Shown: piece after piece, positions 28,594 through 37,320 of the stretch
Numbering within the stretch: position 1 is the first letter of the stretch
How the letters are laid out: each line of letters starts with the position of its first letter
Assembly: GCF_003194585.1 (NCBI RefSeq)
Contig: NZ_QHKZ01000003.1
Coordinates: 584,958 to 648,957 of the forward strand
Length of the DNA: 64,000 nt
DNA from: Nocardioides daejeonensis
GTDB lineage: Bacteria > Actinomycetota > Actinomycetes > Propionibacteriales > Nocardioidaceae
Direction of reading: 5' to 3'
The notes under the pieces: model-generated
What the model saw: only the letters and a program-made list of their open reading frames with translations
Databases searched by the model: none
What the model was told of the DNA's origin: nothing
Made by a program: the position numbers and the translations under genes

Positions 28594-29148
28594 TCATCGC
28601 AGCATCCCCTTCTGCTCGGAGGTCGGCAGCGCGTTGAGTCCAGCGCTCTCCAACTCGAGGATCTGGTCGCGGCGGTTCTTGCCCAGCTTGGTGTGCTGCA
28701 CCTGGTCGTGCAGCTTGAGGATCGCGTCGATCAGCATCTCCGGGCGCGGCGGGCAGCCGGGCAGGTACATGTCGACCGGCACGACATGGTCGACGCCCTG
28801 CACGATCGCGTAGTTGTTGAACATGCCGCCGGAGCTGGCGCAGACGCCCATCGCCAGCACCCACTTGGGCTCAGCCATCTGGTCGTAGATCTGGCGCAGC
28901 ACCGGCGCCATCTTCTGGCTCACCCGGCCAGCGACGATCATCAGGTCGGCCTGACGCGGGCTGGCGCGGAAGACCTCCATGCCGAAGCGGGAGAGGTCGT
29001 ACTTCGGGCCGCCGGTCGTCATCATCTCGATGGCGCAGCAGGCGAGACCGAAGGTGGCCGGCCAGAAGGACGCCTTGCGCATGTAGCCGGCGACGCCCTC
29101 GACAGTGGTCAGCAGCACTCCGGAGGGGAGCTTCTCCTCGAGTCCCAT
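28594..29148 (-). CDS. nuoB: NADH-quinone oxidoreductase subunit B
   Basis: A 184-residue subunit holding the terminal N2 4Fe-4S cluster. The double-Cys motif ACCAIEMM and the later Cys in GVCASSGG and PGCPPRPE provide the ligands. It starts 13 bases after the nuoA stop. Confidence 0.97.
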   Translation of the reverse strand: MGLEEKLPSGVLLTTVEGVAGYMRKASFWPATFGLACCAIEMMTTGGPKYDLSRFGMEVFRASPRQADLMIVAGRVSQKMAPVLRQIYDQMAEPKWVLAMGVCASSGGMFNNYAIVQGVDHVVPVDMYLPGCPPRPEMLIDAILKLHDQVQHTKLGKNRRDQILELESAGLNALPTSEQKGMLR

Positions 29149-29161
29149 CAGTGAACCCCTC

Positions 29162-29521
29162 TCATTCCCAATCCAGGCCGCCGCGTCGCCACACGTAGGC
29201 GTAGGCGACGAAGACCGTGGCGATGAAGATGACCATCTCCGCGAGACCGAAGAAGCCGAGCGCGTCGAAGCGCACCGCCCACGGGTAGAGGAAGATGATC
29301 TCGATGTCGAAGACGATGAAGAGCATCGCGGTGATGTAGTACTTCACCGGGAAGCGGCCACCCCCGATGGCCTGCGGCGTCGGCTCGATCCCGCACTCGT
29401 AGGCGTCGAGTCGCGCCCGGTTGTAGCGCTTGGGTCCGACCAGCACGCTCATCACGATCGAGAAGATCGCGAATCCGGCGGCCAGGACCGCGAGCGCCAG
29501 GACGGGGGTATAGAGCTCCAT
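29162..29521 (-). CDS. nuoA: NADH-quinone oxidoreductase subunit A
   Basis: A 119-residue protein with three transmembrane helices. YECGIEP is the conserved loop near the quinone channel and [13 protein letters not shown] lies in the second helix. It begins only 19 bases after the menJ stop, so it is probably co-transcribed with menJ. Confidence 0.97.
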   Translation of the reverse strand: MELYTPVLALAVLAAGFAIFSIVMSVLVGPKRYNRARLDAYECGIEPTPQAIGGGRFPVKYYITAMLFIVFDIEIIFLYPWAVRFDALGFFGLAEMVIFIATVFVAYAYVWRRGGLDWE

Positions 29522-29540
29522 CTAGATCTCCTTCGCCAAT

Positions 29541-30848
29541 CTAGGCATCCGGGACCGCCTTCGCGAGCGCGTTGATGATCCGGTCATGGGCGTCTCCACC
29601 ACGCGCGTCGGTGAGGTTGGCCATGAGCTTGAGGGTGAAGCGCATGAGGTGCTTGCGCGGCAGGCCGTACGTCGTCGCGTACTTCATGAAGGCGGGGCTG
29701 CCGACGAGCTTGGCAAACCAGCGTCCCAGCGTGAAGTAGCCGCCGTACGCCTCGTCGAGCGCCGTCTGATAGCCGTGCAGCACCCGCTCCCGAGCCGGGC
29801 CCTCGGGCCGGGCGAGGGCCTGGACGATCACCTCGGCAGCGATGTGGCCGGCCTCGAGTGCGTAGTCGATCCCCTCGCCGTTGAACGGGTTCACCATGCC
29901 GCCAGAGTCCCCGACGAGCAGGGTGCCGCGGGTGTAGTGCGGCTTGCGGTTGAAGCCCATCGGCAGCGCGGCGGAGCGGATCGGCGCTACCAGGTTGTCG
30001 TCGGTGAACCCCAGGCCCGGATCGAGCTGCCCGAGCCACGTGCGCATCGACTCCTTGTAGTCCATCTGCTGGAAGAAGGAGCTGGAGTTGAGGATTCCCA
30101 GTCCCACGTTGGCGGTGCCGTCGCCGAGCGGGAAGATCCAGCCGTAGCCGGGCAGCTTGTTGCTCTCCCCCGGCTTGCCGTCCCACAGCTCCAGCCACGA
30201 CTCCATCCACGGGTCGTCGTGCATCGGCGTGCGGTAGTAGGCACGGCAGGCGACCGCCATCGGACGGTCTTCACGCCGGGCCAGGCCCAACGCCATCGCC
30301 AACCGGGCACTGACGCCGTCGCAGGCGACGACCAGAGGGGCCCGGTAGGAGAGCTCCGGGCCGACCTTCCGACCGCGTTCGTCGGTCGCCCGAGCCGTCA
30401 CCCCGACCACCCGGCCGGTGCGCTCGTCGACGATCGGGCCGGTAACCGCGGTCTGCTCCTGCAACCGGGCGCCGGCCTTCTGAGCATGGCGGGCGAGCAG
30501 CTCGTCGAGCTCCATCCGTGCCCGCGCCATGCCGAACGACGGGAAGTCCGAGAGCTCGGGCCAGGGCAGCTCGATCCGGTGCCCGGCACCGACGATCCGC
30601 AGGCCCTTGTTGCGCTGCCACCCCGGCTGGTCGAGGTCGATGCCCATCGCCAGCAGCTGCTTGACCGCCCGCGGCGTGAGCCCGTCTCCGCAGATCTTGT
30701 CGCGGGGGAAGGCCCCCTTCTCCAGCAGCAGCACGTCAACACCAGCAGTCGCCAGGTGATAGGCCGTGGCGGCACCAGCGGGGCCAGCACCGACGACGAT
30801 CACCTGCGCATCAGCCTCCAGGAAGGAGTGGGCTGCGGCGGTGCTCAT
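29541..30848 (-). CDS. menJ: Menaquinone reductase / geranylgeranyl reductase family (MenJ-like)
   Basis: A 435-residue FAD-dependent enzyme. VVGAGPAGAATAYHLA (residues 18-33) is the Rossmann motif, followed by CGDGLTPRAV and, later, GDSGGMVNPFNGEGIDYALEAG for FAD. The mycobacterial homologue (Rv0561c) saturates one isoprene unit of menaquinone. Its position next to menG, and ahead of nuo and a prenyl synthase, supports that role over archaeal-type lipid reduction. The ATG at 30848 was chosen; the longer reading frame runs into a CRP-like site. It appears to be the first gene of the menJ-nuo-prenyl synthase operon. Confidence 0.85.
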   Translation of the reverse strand: MSTAAAHSFLEADAQVIVVGAGPAGAATAYHLATAGVDVLLLEKGAFPRDKICGDGLTPRAVKQLLAMGIDLDQPGWQRNKGLRIVGAGHRIELPWPELSDFPSFGMARARMELDELLARHAQKAGARLQEQTAVTGPIVDERTGRVVGVTARATDERGRKVGPELSYRAPLVVACDGVSARLAMALGLARREDRPMAVACRAYYRTPMHDDPWMESWLELWDGKPGESNKLPGYGWIFPLGDGTANVGLGILNSSSFFQQMDYKESMRTWLGQLDPGLGFTDDNLVAPIRSAALPMGFNRKPHYTRGTLLVGDSGGMVNPFNGEGIDYALEAGHIAAEVIVQALARPEGPARERVLHGYQTALDEAYGGYFTLGRWFAKLVGSPAFMKYATTYGLPRKHLMRFTLKLMANLTDARGGDAHDRIINALAKAVPDA

Positions 30849-30878
30849 CGGGGCCTCCCGTCCTTCTGGTTGTGACCT

Positions 30879-30894
30879 TGTGAATGCATTCACG
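30879..30894. promoter_or_regulatory. CRP/GlxR-type site upstream of menJ-nuo
   Basis: TGTGAATGCATTCACG differs from the CRP consensus TGTGA-N6-TCACA only at the last base. It lies 31-46 bases upstream of the menJ ATG. A second inverted repeat, TGTGA-A-TCACA, lies at 30921-30931. Confidence 0.6.
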
Positions 30895-30909
30895 AGTGGT
30901 GCTCCTCAC

Positions 30910-30939
30910 AGTGTATGAGTTGTGAATCACAGGAGTGAA
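30910..30939 (-). promoter_or_regulatory. Candidate promoter for the menJ-nuo operon
   Basis: On the minus strand TTCACT (30939-30934) and TACACT (30915-30910) are 18 bases apart, each matching four of six consensus positions. The TGTGA-A-TCACA repeat lies in the spacer, and the CRP-like site would fall just downstream of the start point. Weak on sequence alone. Confidence 0.3.
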
Positions 30940-31095
30940 GGGGGGTGGGTCAGCTCACATTCGTGGGCTGACCTGGGGATTTAAGGCACGGCAACGTGCC
31001 GAAAATGGGTAGCTCGCTGCCGCCGTGCCCTTCGCCCTGGCTCTACTCCGCGGCGCGGAGCAGCGACCGTGGCGGGTACGTCGCAGGCCGGGGGC

Positions 31096-31785
31096 TCATG
31101 CCCAGGCGCGGTGGAGCGCGACGATGCCGCCGCTCAGGTTGCGGATCTCGCAGGAGTGCCAGCCGGCCTGGTGGATCTGGCGAGCCAGGCCCTGCTGGTC
31201 CGGCCAGGCCCGGATCGACTCGGCCAGGTAGACGTAGGCGTCGGGGCTCGAGGAGATGGCCCGCGCGACCGGCGGCAGCGCTCGCATCAGGTACTCGATG
31301 TAGACCGTCCGGAACGCTGCGTTGGTGGGGTGGCTGAACTCGCACACCACGATCCGGCCGCCCGGCTTGGTGACCCGCCGCATCTCGGCCAGCCCGGCGA
31401 CCGGGTCGACGATGTTGCGCAGTCCGAAGGAGATGGTCACCGCGTCGAAGGTCGCGTCGGCGAACGGCAGCTTGGTCCCGTCGCCCGCGGTGAACGGCAA
31501 CGCAGGCTTCGCACGCTTGCCCACCTGCAGCATGCCGAGCGAGAAGTCGCAGGGCACCACCACCGCGCCGCGGTCGGCGAACGGCTGGCTCGACGTACCG
31601 GTGCCGGCGGCGAGATCGAGCACCCGCTCCCCCGGCTTCGGGGCGACCGCGTCGATCACGTCCTTGCGCCACCGCCGGTCCTGCCCGAGCGAGAGCACGT
31701 CGTTGGTGATGTCGTAGCGCTTGGCCACTGCGTCGAACATCCGGCGTACGTCGCGGGGGTCCTTGTCGAGGTCGGCACGGGTCAC
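31096..31785 (-). CDS. menG: Demethylmenaquinone methyltransferase MenG (UbiE family)
   Basis: A 229-residue class I SAM methyltransferase. [19 protein letters not shown] (residues 24-42) is the MenG/UbiE signature, [10 protein letters not shown] (55-64) binds SAM, and [10 protein letters not shown] is present as [10 protein letters not shown]. It performs the last methylation of menaquinone. The 247-base gap to menJ contains the menJ promoter region, so menG is likely a separate unit. Confidence 0.95.
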   Translation of the reverse strand: MTRADLDKDPRDVRRMFDAVAKRYDITNDVLSLGQDRRWRKDVIDAVAPKPGERVLDLAAGTGTSSQPFADRGAVVVPCDFSLGMLQVGKRAKPALPFTAGDGTKLPFADATFDAVTISFGLRNIVDPVAGLAEMRRVTKPGGRIVVCEFSHPTNAAFRTVYIEYLMRALPPVARAISSSPDAYVYLAESIRAWPDQQGLARQIHQAGWHSCEIRNLSGGIVALHRAWA

Positions 31786-31806
31786 GTGGTCACCCTACGG
31801 TGTCGC

Positions 31807-31885
31807 GAATCGCCCACGTGCACCTGTCATGCCACCCCCAGCGCAGCTCATCGGCATGAATCGCGCACATGCACCCGTGGCGACA
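31807..31885 (+). repeat. 51-bp-period direct repeat, left copy
   Basis: A full unit (31807-31857) and a partial second unit (31858-31885) both begin GAATCGC, and the full unit ends TCATCGGCA before the next GAATCG. The same 1.5-unit structure occurs at 32912-32990. This copy ends at the stop codon of the DUF559 gene. Confidence 0.75.
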
Positions 31886-32827
31886 TCAGTCGGAGCGGAA
31901 GTGTTGGCGCCACAGGTCACTCAACTGCCCGAAGTCAGCCGGTACGCCGGGAGCACCACACTGACGCATGGCCCGCCACGCGGTACGAAGGACTCGACCC
32001 GGCGCTTGGTAGGTCGCCCGGCCGGGGACCTGAACCGTTCTCCAGTCTTCGGCGTTGCTCTCCTCCAGCCGGTCGATATCAGACTCCCAGGTCTGCTGCG
32101 CCTCGACGTGATGCCTGCCCTGCACTTCGAACGCCAAACGCTGCTCCGGGAGCGCTAGGTCATGACGCCGCAACAGAAGTCCCCGAGCATCACGGACCTC
32201 GTAGTTGGTCACCGGCTCGGGCAACCCCGCAAAGCGCAGCAGCAGCCGCAGGCGGGTTTCGACCGGCGAGTCGACCCGCTCGCGCACGAGGTCCGCCGCT
32301 TCTTTAGCTCGTACCCGACCGGGCAGCGGCGAGTTGCTCGCAGCCGCACGCAACCGCTCGACGGCGCACAGCTCACGCCGCACCACGTGATCGCCCACGA
32401 CCACAAGGTCAACCAGCGAGACCAGGGCGGCAAGTTCAGCAAACACCCGCTCGGGCGATGACACCCTCAGACCACGCCTCGTCGTCACGGCCCCCGGAGG
32501 ACCAACGTGGCAGACGACGCCACGTCGCCGGCGCCGGGCGGCGGCCGTGGTCACCGTGACGTGTTCGTCGGGGAGTTCAGGGACGGGCAGGCCATGCAGT
32601 CGCGCGGCGCTGACATGGCTGACGTGGGCGCTTGGGTCCGGCACCGCCTTGAGCGCCGCGCGGCACATCACCTCATCGGTCACCACCACCTCTCTCGAGA
32701 CGTAGATCCCGCGCAGTACCTGCTTGAAACGCCTGGACCGCAGGGCGTAGGCGGGCACGCCTGCCGCAACCGCCTCTCGTAGCGTGAACGGGAGACGTGT
32801 ATCCAGCATGAGGGCCTTGGCAGCCAT
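31886..32827 (-). CDS. AbiEi-like / DUF559 endonuclease-fold protein
   Basis: A 313-residue protein. The first ~50 residues resemble the winged helix of AbiEi-type antitoxins (FTLREAVAAGVPAYALRSRRF and VLRGIYV). The C-terminal ~100 residues have the DUF559/Vsr-like nuclease pattern, with RRHDLALPEQRLAFEVQGRHH supplying the Asp and Glu of the fold. Proteins of this design are common and often multicopy in actinobacteria; their role is not established. Starts at 32827 or 32809 are both possible. No partner toxin gene adjoins it. Direct repeats flank it on both sides. Confidence 0.7.
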   Translation of the reverse strand: MAAKALMLDTRLPFTLREAVAAGVPAYALRSRRFKQVLRGIYVSREVVVTDEVMCRAALKAVPDPSAHVSHVSAARLHGLPVPELPDEHVTVTTAAARRRRRGVVCHVGPPGAVTTRRGLRVSSPERVFAELAALVSLVDLVVVGDHVVRRELCAVERLRAAASNSPLPGRVRAKEAADLVRERVDSPVETRLRLLLRFAGLPEPVTNYEVRDARGLLLRRHDLALPEQRLAFEVQGRHHVEAQQTWESDIDRLEESNAEDWRTVQVPGRATYQAPGRVLRTAWRAMRQCGAPGVPADFGQLSDLWRQHFRSD

Positions 32828-32911
32828 AACCGCAGCATGCCCGCGCTGGACGCTCTCCGCTGGCGCTCTCCACAGGCACCCCGCAGACGGAGCCGCGCGG
32901 GCTACCGGCGC

Positions 32912-32990
32912 GAATCGTGCACATGAACCCCTCATGCCATCACCCGGGCAGATCATCGGCACGAATCGCGCACGTGAACCCCTCGCACCA
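32912..32990 (+). repeat. 51-bp-period direct repeat, right copy
   Basis: A full unit (32912-32962) and a partial second unit from 32963 share period, order and most bases with the left copy (GAATCGyGCACrTG, TCATGCCA, CAGmTCATCGGCA). It lies 84 bases upstream of the DUF559 start. Confidence 0.75.
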
Positions 32991-33084
32991 CCGCCCGGTC
33001 AAAAATTTCTGGAGTTTCGACGCAACCTGGCCACCCGCCGATGCGTCTGAAAAGTGAACCAACTCGGGACACAGGGGAGGAACC

Positions 33085-34053
33085 ATGCGCGCGCTACGAA
33101 TCGTCTTGTTGACCATGGCGGCGGGGGTGCTGCTGACAGCAACCGCCTACGGCGCGGGGTACGCCGTCACGCACCTCGAACATGACCCGGCAGCGACCAG
33201 CGCGCAGCAGAGGCCCACCCAGACGCCCGGGAAGGTCACGCCGCGCGACGACCAGTCACCGAAGGAAGACGGCTCGCCGACCCTAGGCGCTGACGAGACG
33301 CCAGGTGACACCACGAGCCCCGAGAGCGTCGACCCGAGCGGCTCCGCCAGCAACGACCCGACCAAGCCCGCCAAGCCGACGAAGCCTGCCAAGCCCGAGC
33401 TGACCCCCGGGCCGGCGCTCTATGCGAGCGGCGACGACGGCGAGGAGGTTCGTGACCTCCAGGCCCGGCTGAAGCAGATCGCCTGGCTGAGCGGCACCAT
33501 CACCGGCACCTACGACGCGACGACGGTCACCGCCGTCCGCGGCTTCCAGGAGAAGCGCGAGATCCCGGTGACCGGGGAGGTCGACCAGCGCACCCTGGAC
33601 CGCCTGCACGGGATGACGCACGCCCCGACGCACGAGGAGAAGCACAACATCGCGCCGCCGTCCGGCACCACCCAGGCCGCCCTGGGCCCGCGCTGCACCA
33701 CGGGACGCGCGCTCTGCGTCGACAAGAGCAGCCGCACCGTGCGCTGGGTTGTGGACGGCAAGGTGGTCACCACGTTCGACGTGCGCTTCGGCGCCAGCTC
33801 CACCCCGACCAGGGAGGGCGCCTTCACCGTGCAGAGCAAGTCGCGCGACCACGTCTCCTCGCTCTACGACAGCGAGATGCCCTTCGCGATGTTCTTCTCC
33901 GGCGGTCAGGCCGTGCACTACTCCTCGGACTTCGCTGCCCGGGGCTACAGCGGCGCCTCGCACGGCTGCGTCAACGTGCGCGACTACGAGGGCATCAAGT
34001 GGCTCTTCGACCAGGTGCAGGTCGGCGACAAGGTGATCGTCTACTGGAGCTGA
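33085..34053 (+). CDS. Secreted L,D-transpeptidase with peptidoglycan-binding domain
   Basis: A 322-residue exported protein. A signal or anchor helix (residues 4-28) is followed by a Pro/Thr/Lys-rich linker to about 110, a peptidoglycan-binding_1 domain (about 112-170) and a YkuD L,D-transpeptidase domain. The catalytic motif SHGCVNVR covers 292-299 with nucleophile Cys295. It would form 3-3 crosslinks or attach proteins in peptidoglycan. GGGGAGGA precedes the ATG. Its last 13 bases overlap the convergent small gene. Confidence 0.93.
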   Translation: MRALRIVLLTMAAGVLLTATAYGAGYAVTHLEHDPAATSAQQRPTQTPGKVTPRDDQSPKEDGSPTLGADETPGDTTSPESVDPSGSASNDPTKPAKPTKPAKPELTPGPALYASGDDGEEVRDLQARLKQIAWLSGTITGTYDATTVTAVRGFQEKREIPVTGEVDQRTLDRLHGMTHAPTHEEKHNIAPPSGTTQAALGPRCTTGRALCVDKSSRTVRWVVDGKVVTTFDVRFGASSTPTREGAFTVQSKSRDHVSSLYDSEMPFAMFFSGGQAVHYSSDFAARGYSGASHGCVNVRDYEGIKWLFDQVQVGDKVIVYWS

Positions 34054-34361
34054 GCGATCAGCACCGGGACGGCGACGAAGAGCAGCAGCGCCAGGACCGT
34101 CCATCTCGCCGAGGCCGCGAGCTGCGGTCGGTGCTCCGGTGACAGGCCCCGGGGCACCGACCGCCTGGCCAGGACGACGGCTGCCAGGCCGCCCCACCAC
34201 GACAGCGTGGTGAGAGAGAGCTCGCCGTAGCCGACCGCCAGTGCGGTGTGCACGAGGACGATGCCTGCCATCACAGCGACGGCGATGCCCAGGCGGATCC
34301 GCCAACGCGCGAGGACAGCCGCCTCCTGTGCCGCATCCATCCCGGCCTCCGTTCGCTCCAT
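34041..34361 (-). CDS. Hypothetical membrane protein, 106 residues
   Basis: Three hydrophobic segments are visible (LGIAVAVMAGIVLVHTALAVG, LSWWGGLAAVVLA and WTVLALLLFVAVPVLIA). The start at 34361 gives MERTEAGMDAAQ; longer versions would run through the divergent ESX-type gene. It overlaps the L,D-transpeptidase end by 13 bases. Family not recognised. Confidence 0.6.
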   Translation of the reverse strand: MERTEAGMDAAQEAAVLARWRIRLGIAVAVMAGIVLVHTALAVGYGELSLTTLSWWGGLAAVVLARRSVPRGLSPEHRPQLAASARWTVLALLLFVAVPVLIAQLQ

Positions 34362-34398
34362 GGGTTTCAACCTGCCCCCGCCGGGAGAGCAGACAAAC

Positions 34399-34893
34399 AT
34401 GAACTTCCGAGTCGAGACGGCCGCCCTGCGCACCGCGAAGACCCGCTTGAAGGAACTCGGGTCGGACACCAGCGTTGCCACCTCCTACGCCATCGAGCAC
34501 CTGGACGTCAGCGGCGCCGACAACGGTGTGCTCTTCGTCCACGTCGACAACGTCTGCACCGACACCCGGCTCAAGGTGCTCGACGTGCTCAGCCGGCTCG
34601 ACAGCCTGCTGCACGACTCCGGCAACGAGCTGGGGCTCGTCGCCCGCCACTACGACCAGAGCGACCACAACAGCCTGGCCCGGATGGACGCGCAGATCCC
34701 CCCAGAGCCCAAGATCCCCAAGGACGAGCGCTACGTCGACGACCCGGTCGTCGATACCGCGCCCGAGGATCCGGGCGACTACGTGCCGGAGGAGCACGAG
34801 GACGACGAGGACGGGGTGATCATGGCGCCCGGACCGTTCGACCCCTACACGGGCGGCTACGGCACCGGCTCCGGCACGGGGGTACAGGCATGA
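34399..34893 (+). CDS. ESX (type VII) secretion substrate-like protein, EspC type
   Basis: A 164-residue protein with a helical N-terminal ~95 residues and an acidic, Pro/Gly-rich tail. HYDQSD contains the YxxxD export signal (Tyr85, Asp89) at the end of the helical part, as in EspC/WXG100-related ESX substrates. There is no signal peptide. GGGAGAG precedes the ATG. It is coupled by ATGA to the next gene. No ESX core genes (EccA-E, MycP) are in the window, so the machinery must be elsewhere. Confidence 0.65.
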   Translation: MNFRVETAALRTAKTRLKELGSDTSVATSYAIEHLDVSGADNGVLFVHVDNVCTDTRLKVLDVLSRLDSLLHDSGNELGLVARHYDQSDHNSLARMDAQIPPEPKIPKDERYVDDPVVDTAPEDPGDYVPEEHEDDEDGVIMAPGPFDPYTGGYGTGSGTGVQA

Positions 34894-35615
34894 GCGGACT
34901 CCCGAGCGCGGCCCTGGACTATCCCTGGCCGCAGGCCCAGATGCCGTCGGGGGTCGACGTGCTGCTCGGCCTCTCCGACTGGATCTCCCCCTCGTTCTAT
35001 CTGCGCAAGGGCATCGAGATCGTCATCGGCACCGATCCTGCCACCTGGCTCTCCGAGGAGCTCGCGGGCGACTGGCAGAAGGTCGCCCAGGCAGCCTCCG
35101 CGCTGGACCAGCTCGCCGAGTACGCCGAGGTGCTGGCGGCCGAGGTCCAGAGCGCGAACCTCACGATGGCTCCGAAGTGGGACGGTCATGCGGCAGAGAA
35201 CGCCCAGATCTGGTTCGAGCGGCTGGCCGTCGACATCGACGAGCTGCGCGCGCCCCTGCACGACCTCGCCACCGCGTTCAACACCACCGCGACCGGCATC
35301 AAGAGCACCGGCGAGACGATCAGCGACCTGCTCGGCCTGCTCCTCGACTACCTGATCGAGATCGGCATCGCTGCGTGCGCGACGGGTGCCTTCTCGTGGA
35401 CCGGCGTGGGGCTGGCCATCGGCGGCGCGGGGACCGCCTACCTCGCCTACAAGGCGACGAGCACCTGGATGAAGGTCGTCGAGGCCCATGGCAACGCATC
35501 GACGATCGCCAAGGGGGTGGTGGGCCTCACCGCCGGCTCGCTCGCGCTCCTGAACGTCGACGACAAGCTGGAGCTGCCCGGCAGCGCGTACGACCACCCG
35601 CAGGTGTCGGCATGA
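34890..35615 (+). CDS. WXG100-like protein with C-terminal hydrophobic segments
   Basis: A 241-residue protein. Helical sequence from about residue 60 to 150 carries a WDG turn (97-99) between two helices, as in WXG100/PPE-type ESX proteins. Two hydrophobic stretches follow (about 150-190 and 210-230). No C-terminal toxin domain is visible. It overlaps both neighbours by four bases and is the likely partner of the preceding YxxxD protein. Confidence 0.6.
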   Translation: MSGLPSAALDYPWPQAQMPSGVDVLLGLSDWISPSFYLRKGIEIVIGTDPATWLSEELAGDWQKVAQAASALDQLAEYAEVLAAEVQSANLTMAPKWDGHAAENAQIWFERLAVDIDELRAPLHDLATAFNTTATGIKSTGETISDLLGLLLDYLIEIGIAACATGAFSWTGVGLAIGGAGTAYLAYKATSTWMKVVEAHGNASTIAKGVVGLTAGSLALLNVDDKLELPGSAYDHPQVSA

Positions 35616-35986
35616 TGCCGGAGGACTGGGACCCGATCGCCGCCTTCACCCGCGGCGATCCGCTGCGCGCCGAGGCCCTCCGGGCCAATCTCACCCGCAT
35701 CGCGGAGCAGACCGATCAGCCCGAGGTACGCCGCCTGGTGCAGGAGGTGCTCGACGGGCGGCGTACCGTCCGCGAGCTGGTGCGTGAGCCGGCGATGGTC
35801 GCCGAGCTCGACCGTGGGATGGACGCCTTCGCTCGACAGTGGTCCGACCTGAGCCCCGAGCAGCGCGCCGCGCTGGTCAACCAGGGCATCGCCGAGGAGG
35901 ACCAGCGCCGGCTCGCCGCCGGACTGCCACCTACCCGGGAGCCCGAGGCACGGCCCGGCGACAACCCGCTGCTCCGCGAGGACTGA
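35612..35986 (+). CDS. Hypothetical protein of the ESX-like trio
   Basis: A 124-residue, soluble, charged helical protein (MMPEDWDPIAAFTRGDP) with no recognised domain. Coupled by ATGA to the WXG100-like gene. It could be a dedicated chaperone or an immunity-type partner, but nothing in the sequence shows which. Confidence 0.6.
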   Translation: MMPEDWDPIAAFTRGDPLRAEALRANLTRIAEQTDQPEVRRLVQEVLDGRRTVRELVREPAMVAELDRGMDAFARQWSDLSPEQRAALVNQGIAEEDQRRLAAGLPPTREPEARPGDNPLLRED

Positions 35987-36007
35987 CCGACCGCTTGCTC
36001 CGGTCGG
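35987..36007. terminator. Weak hairpin after the ESX-like trio
   Basis: CCGACC and GGTCGG form a 6-bp stem around a 9-base loop directly after the stop of the third gene and before menF. Without a T-tract the call is tentative. Confidence 0.35.
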
Positions 36008-36046
36008 CATGCGTCCTGTTCGCGCGATCTCGTAGGCTGAGCAGTC

Positions 36047-37306
36047 ATGAGCACCCGTGCGACGACCGCGGCCGGTCTCGTCGTACGCACGGTGCCGATC
36101 GACCTCGACAGCCTCCCCGCCGACGGCGACCTGATGGCCCTGCTGCCCGCCGACGCCCCGGTCTCCTGGGTTCGCCAGGGTGAGGGCCTGGTGGGCTGGG
36201 GCGTGGCGGCAGTGGTCCGCACCTCGGGCCCGACCCGTTTCTCCGACGCCGCCAAGTGGTGGGCCGAGCTCGTCGCCCGGATGGAGATCCATGACCAGCT
36301 GCGGGAGCCGGGCACCGGGCCGATCTGCTTCGGCACCTTCGGCTTCGCCGACGAGCCAGGCGACTCCGTGCTGGTGCTGCCGCGCATCGTCGTGGGACGG
36401 CGCGGGCCGCATGCCTGGGTGACCACCGTCGACCATCCGTCACCCGAGCTGGTCGCCGCTGAGACGCCGACTCCCCCGGTGGTCACCTTCGCCGACGGCT
36501 CGCGCAACGGCGAGGAGTGGATGGCCGTCGTCGCCGAAGCGGTGGCCCGCATCAACCGAGGCGACCTGGAGAAGGTCGTCCTGGCGCGCGACCTCCTCGC
36601 CACCGCCGAGACCGACATCGACGTGCGCTGGCCGCTACGCCGACTCGCCCAGGACTACCCGATGTGCTGGACCTTCCACGTGGACGGCATGTTCGGCGCG
36701 ACCCCCGAGATGCTGGTCCGCCGCGAGCGCGGACTGGTCACTTCACGGGTGCTGGCCGGCACGATCCGACGCACCGGGGACGACGAGCGCGACCTCGCCC
36801 TGGCCGCCGCTCTCGCCCGCTCCTCGAAGGATCTCGAGGAGCACGAGTACGCCGTCCGTTCGGTCGCCGAGGCGCTCGAGCCGCACTGCTCCGGCATGAA
36901 CGTGCCGGAGATCCCGTTCGTGCTGCACCTGCCCAACGTGATGCACCTGGCCACCGATGTCGCGGGCGTGGTGCACGATGCGCCGCACACCGCGGAGTCG
37001 GTCTCGTCGCTGCGCCTGGCCGAGGCACTGCACCCCTCGGCCGCGGTCGGCGGCACCCCGACCCCTGCTGCGGTCGCCCTCATCTCCGAGATCGAGGGCA
37101 TGGAGCGCAGCCGGTACGCCGGCCCGGTGGGTTGGATGGATGCCTCGGGTGACGGCGAGTGGGGCATCGCGCTGCGGTCGGGCGAGGTGGCGGGCAACGC
37201 CGTACGCCTCTTCGCAGGGTGCGGCATCGTCGGCGACTCCGCGCCGGAGGCCGAGCTCGCCGAGTCGCAGGCCAAGTTCGTGCCGGTGCGCGACGCCCTC
37301 TCCTGA
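36047..37306 (+). CDS. menF: Isochorismate synthase MenF
   Basis: A 419-residue chorismate-binding enzyme converting chorismate to isochorismate, the first step of menaquinone synthesis. Conserved blocks include KVVLARD, ATPEMLVRRERGLVTSRVLAGTIRR, SSKDLEEH and the Mg-binding ISEIEGMERSRYAGPVGW. The salicylate synthase alternative is less likely with menD, C and E nearby. It stands alone, convergent with an aldehyde dehydrogenase gene across a pair of GTCCTGC hairpins. Confidence 0.92.
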   Translation: MSTRATTAAGLVVRTVPIDLDSLPADGDLMALLPADAPVSWVRQGEGLVGWGVAAVVRTSGPTRFSDAAKWWAELVARMEIHDQLREPGTGPICFGTFGFADEPGDSVLVLPRIVVGRRGPHAWVTTVDHPSPELVAAETPTPPVVTFADGSRNGEEWMAVVAEAVARINRGDLEKVVLARDLLATAETDIDVRWPLRRLAQDYPMCWTFHVDGMFGATPEMLVRRERGLVTSRVLAGTIRRTGDDERDLALAAALARSSKDLEEHEYAVRSVAEALEPHCSGMNVPEIPFVLHLPNVMHLATDVAGVVHDAPHTAESVSSLRLAEALHPSAAVGGTPTPAAVALISEIEGMERSRYAGPVGWMDASGDGEWGIALRSGEVAGNAVRLFAGCGIVGDSAPEAELAESQAKFVPVRDALS

Positions 37307-37320
37307 CCCGCCCACGCACG

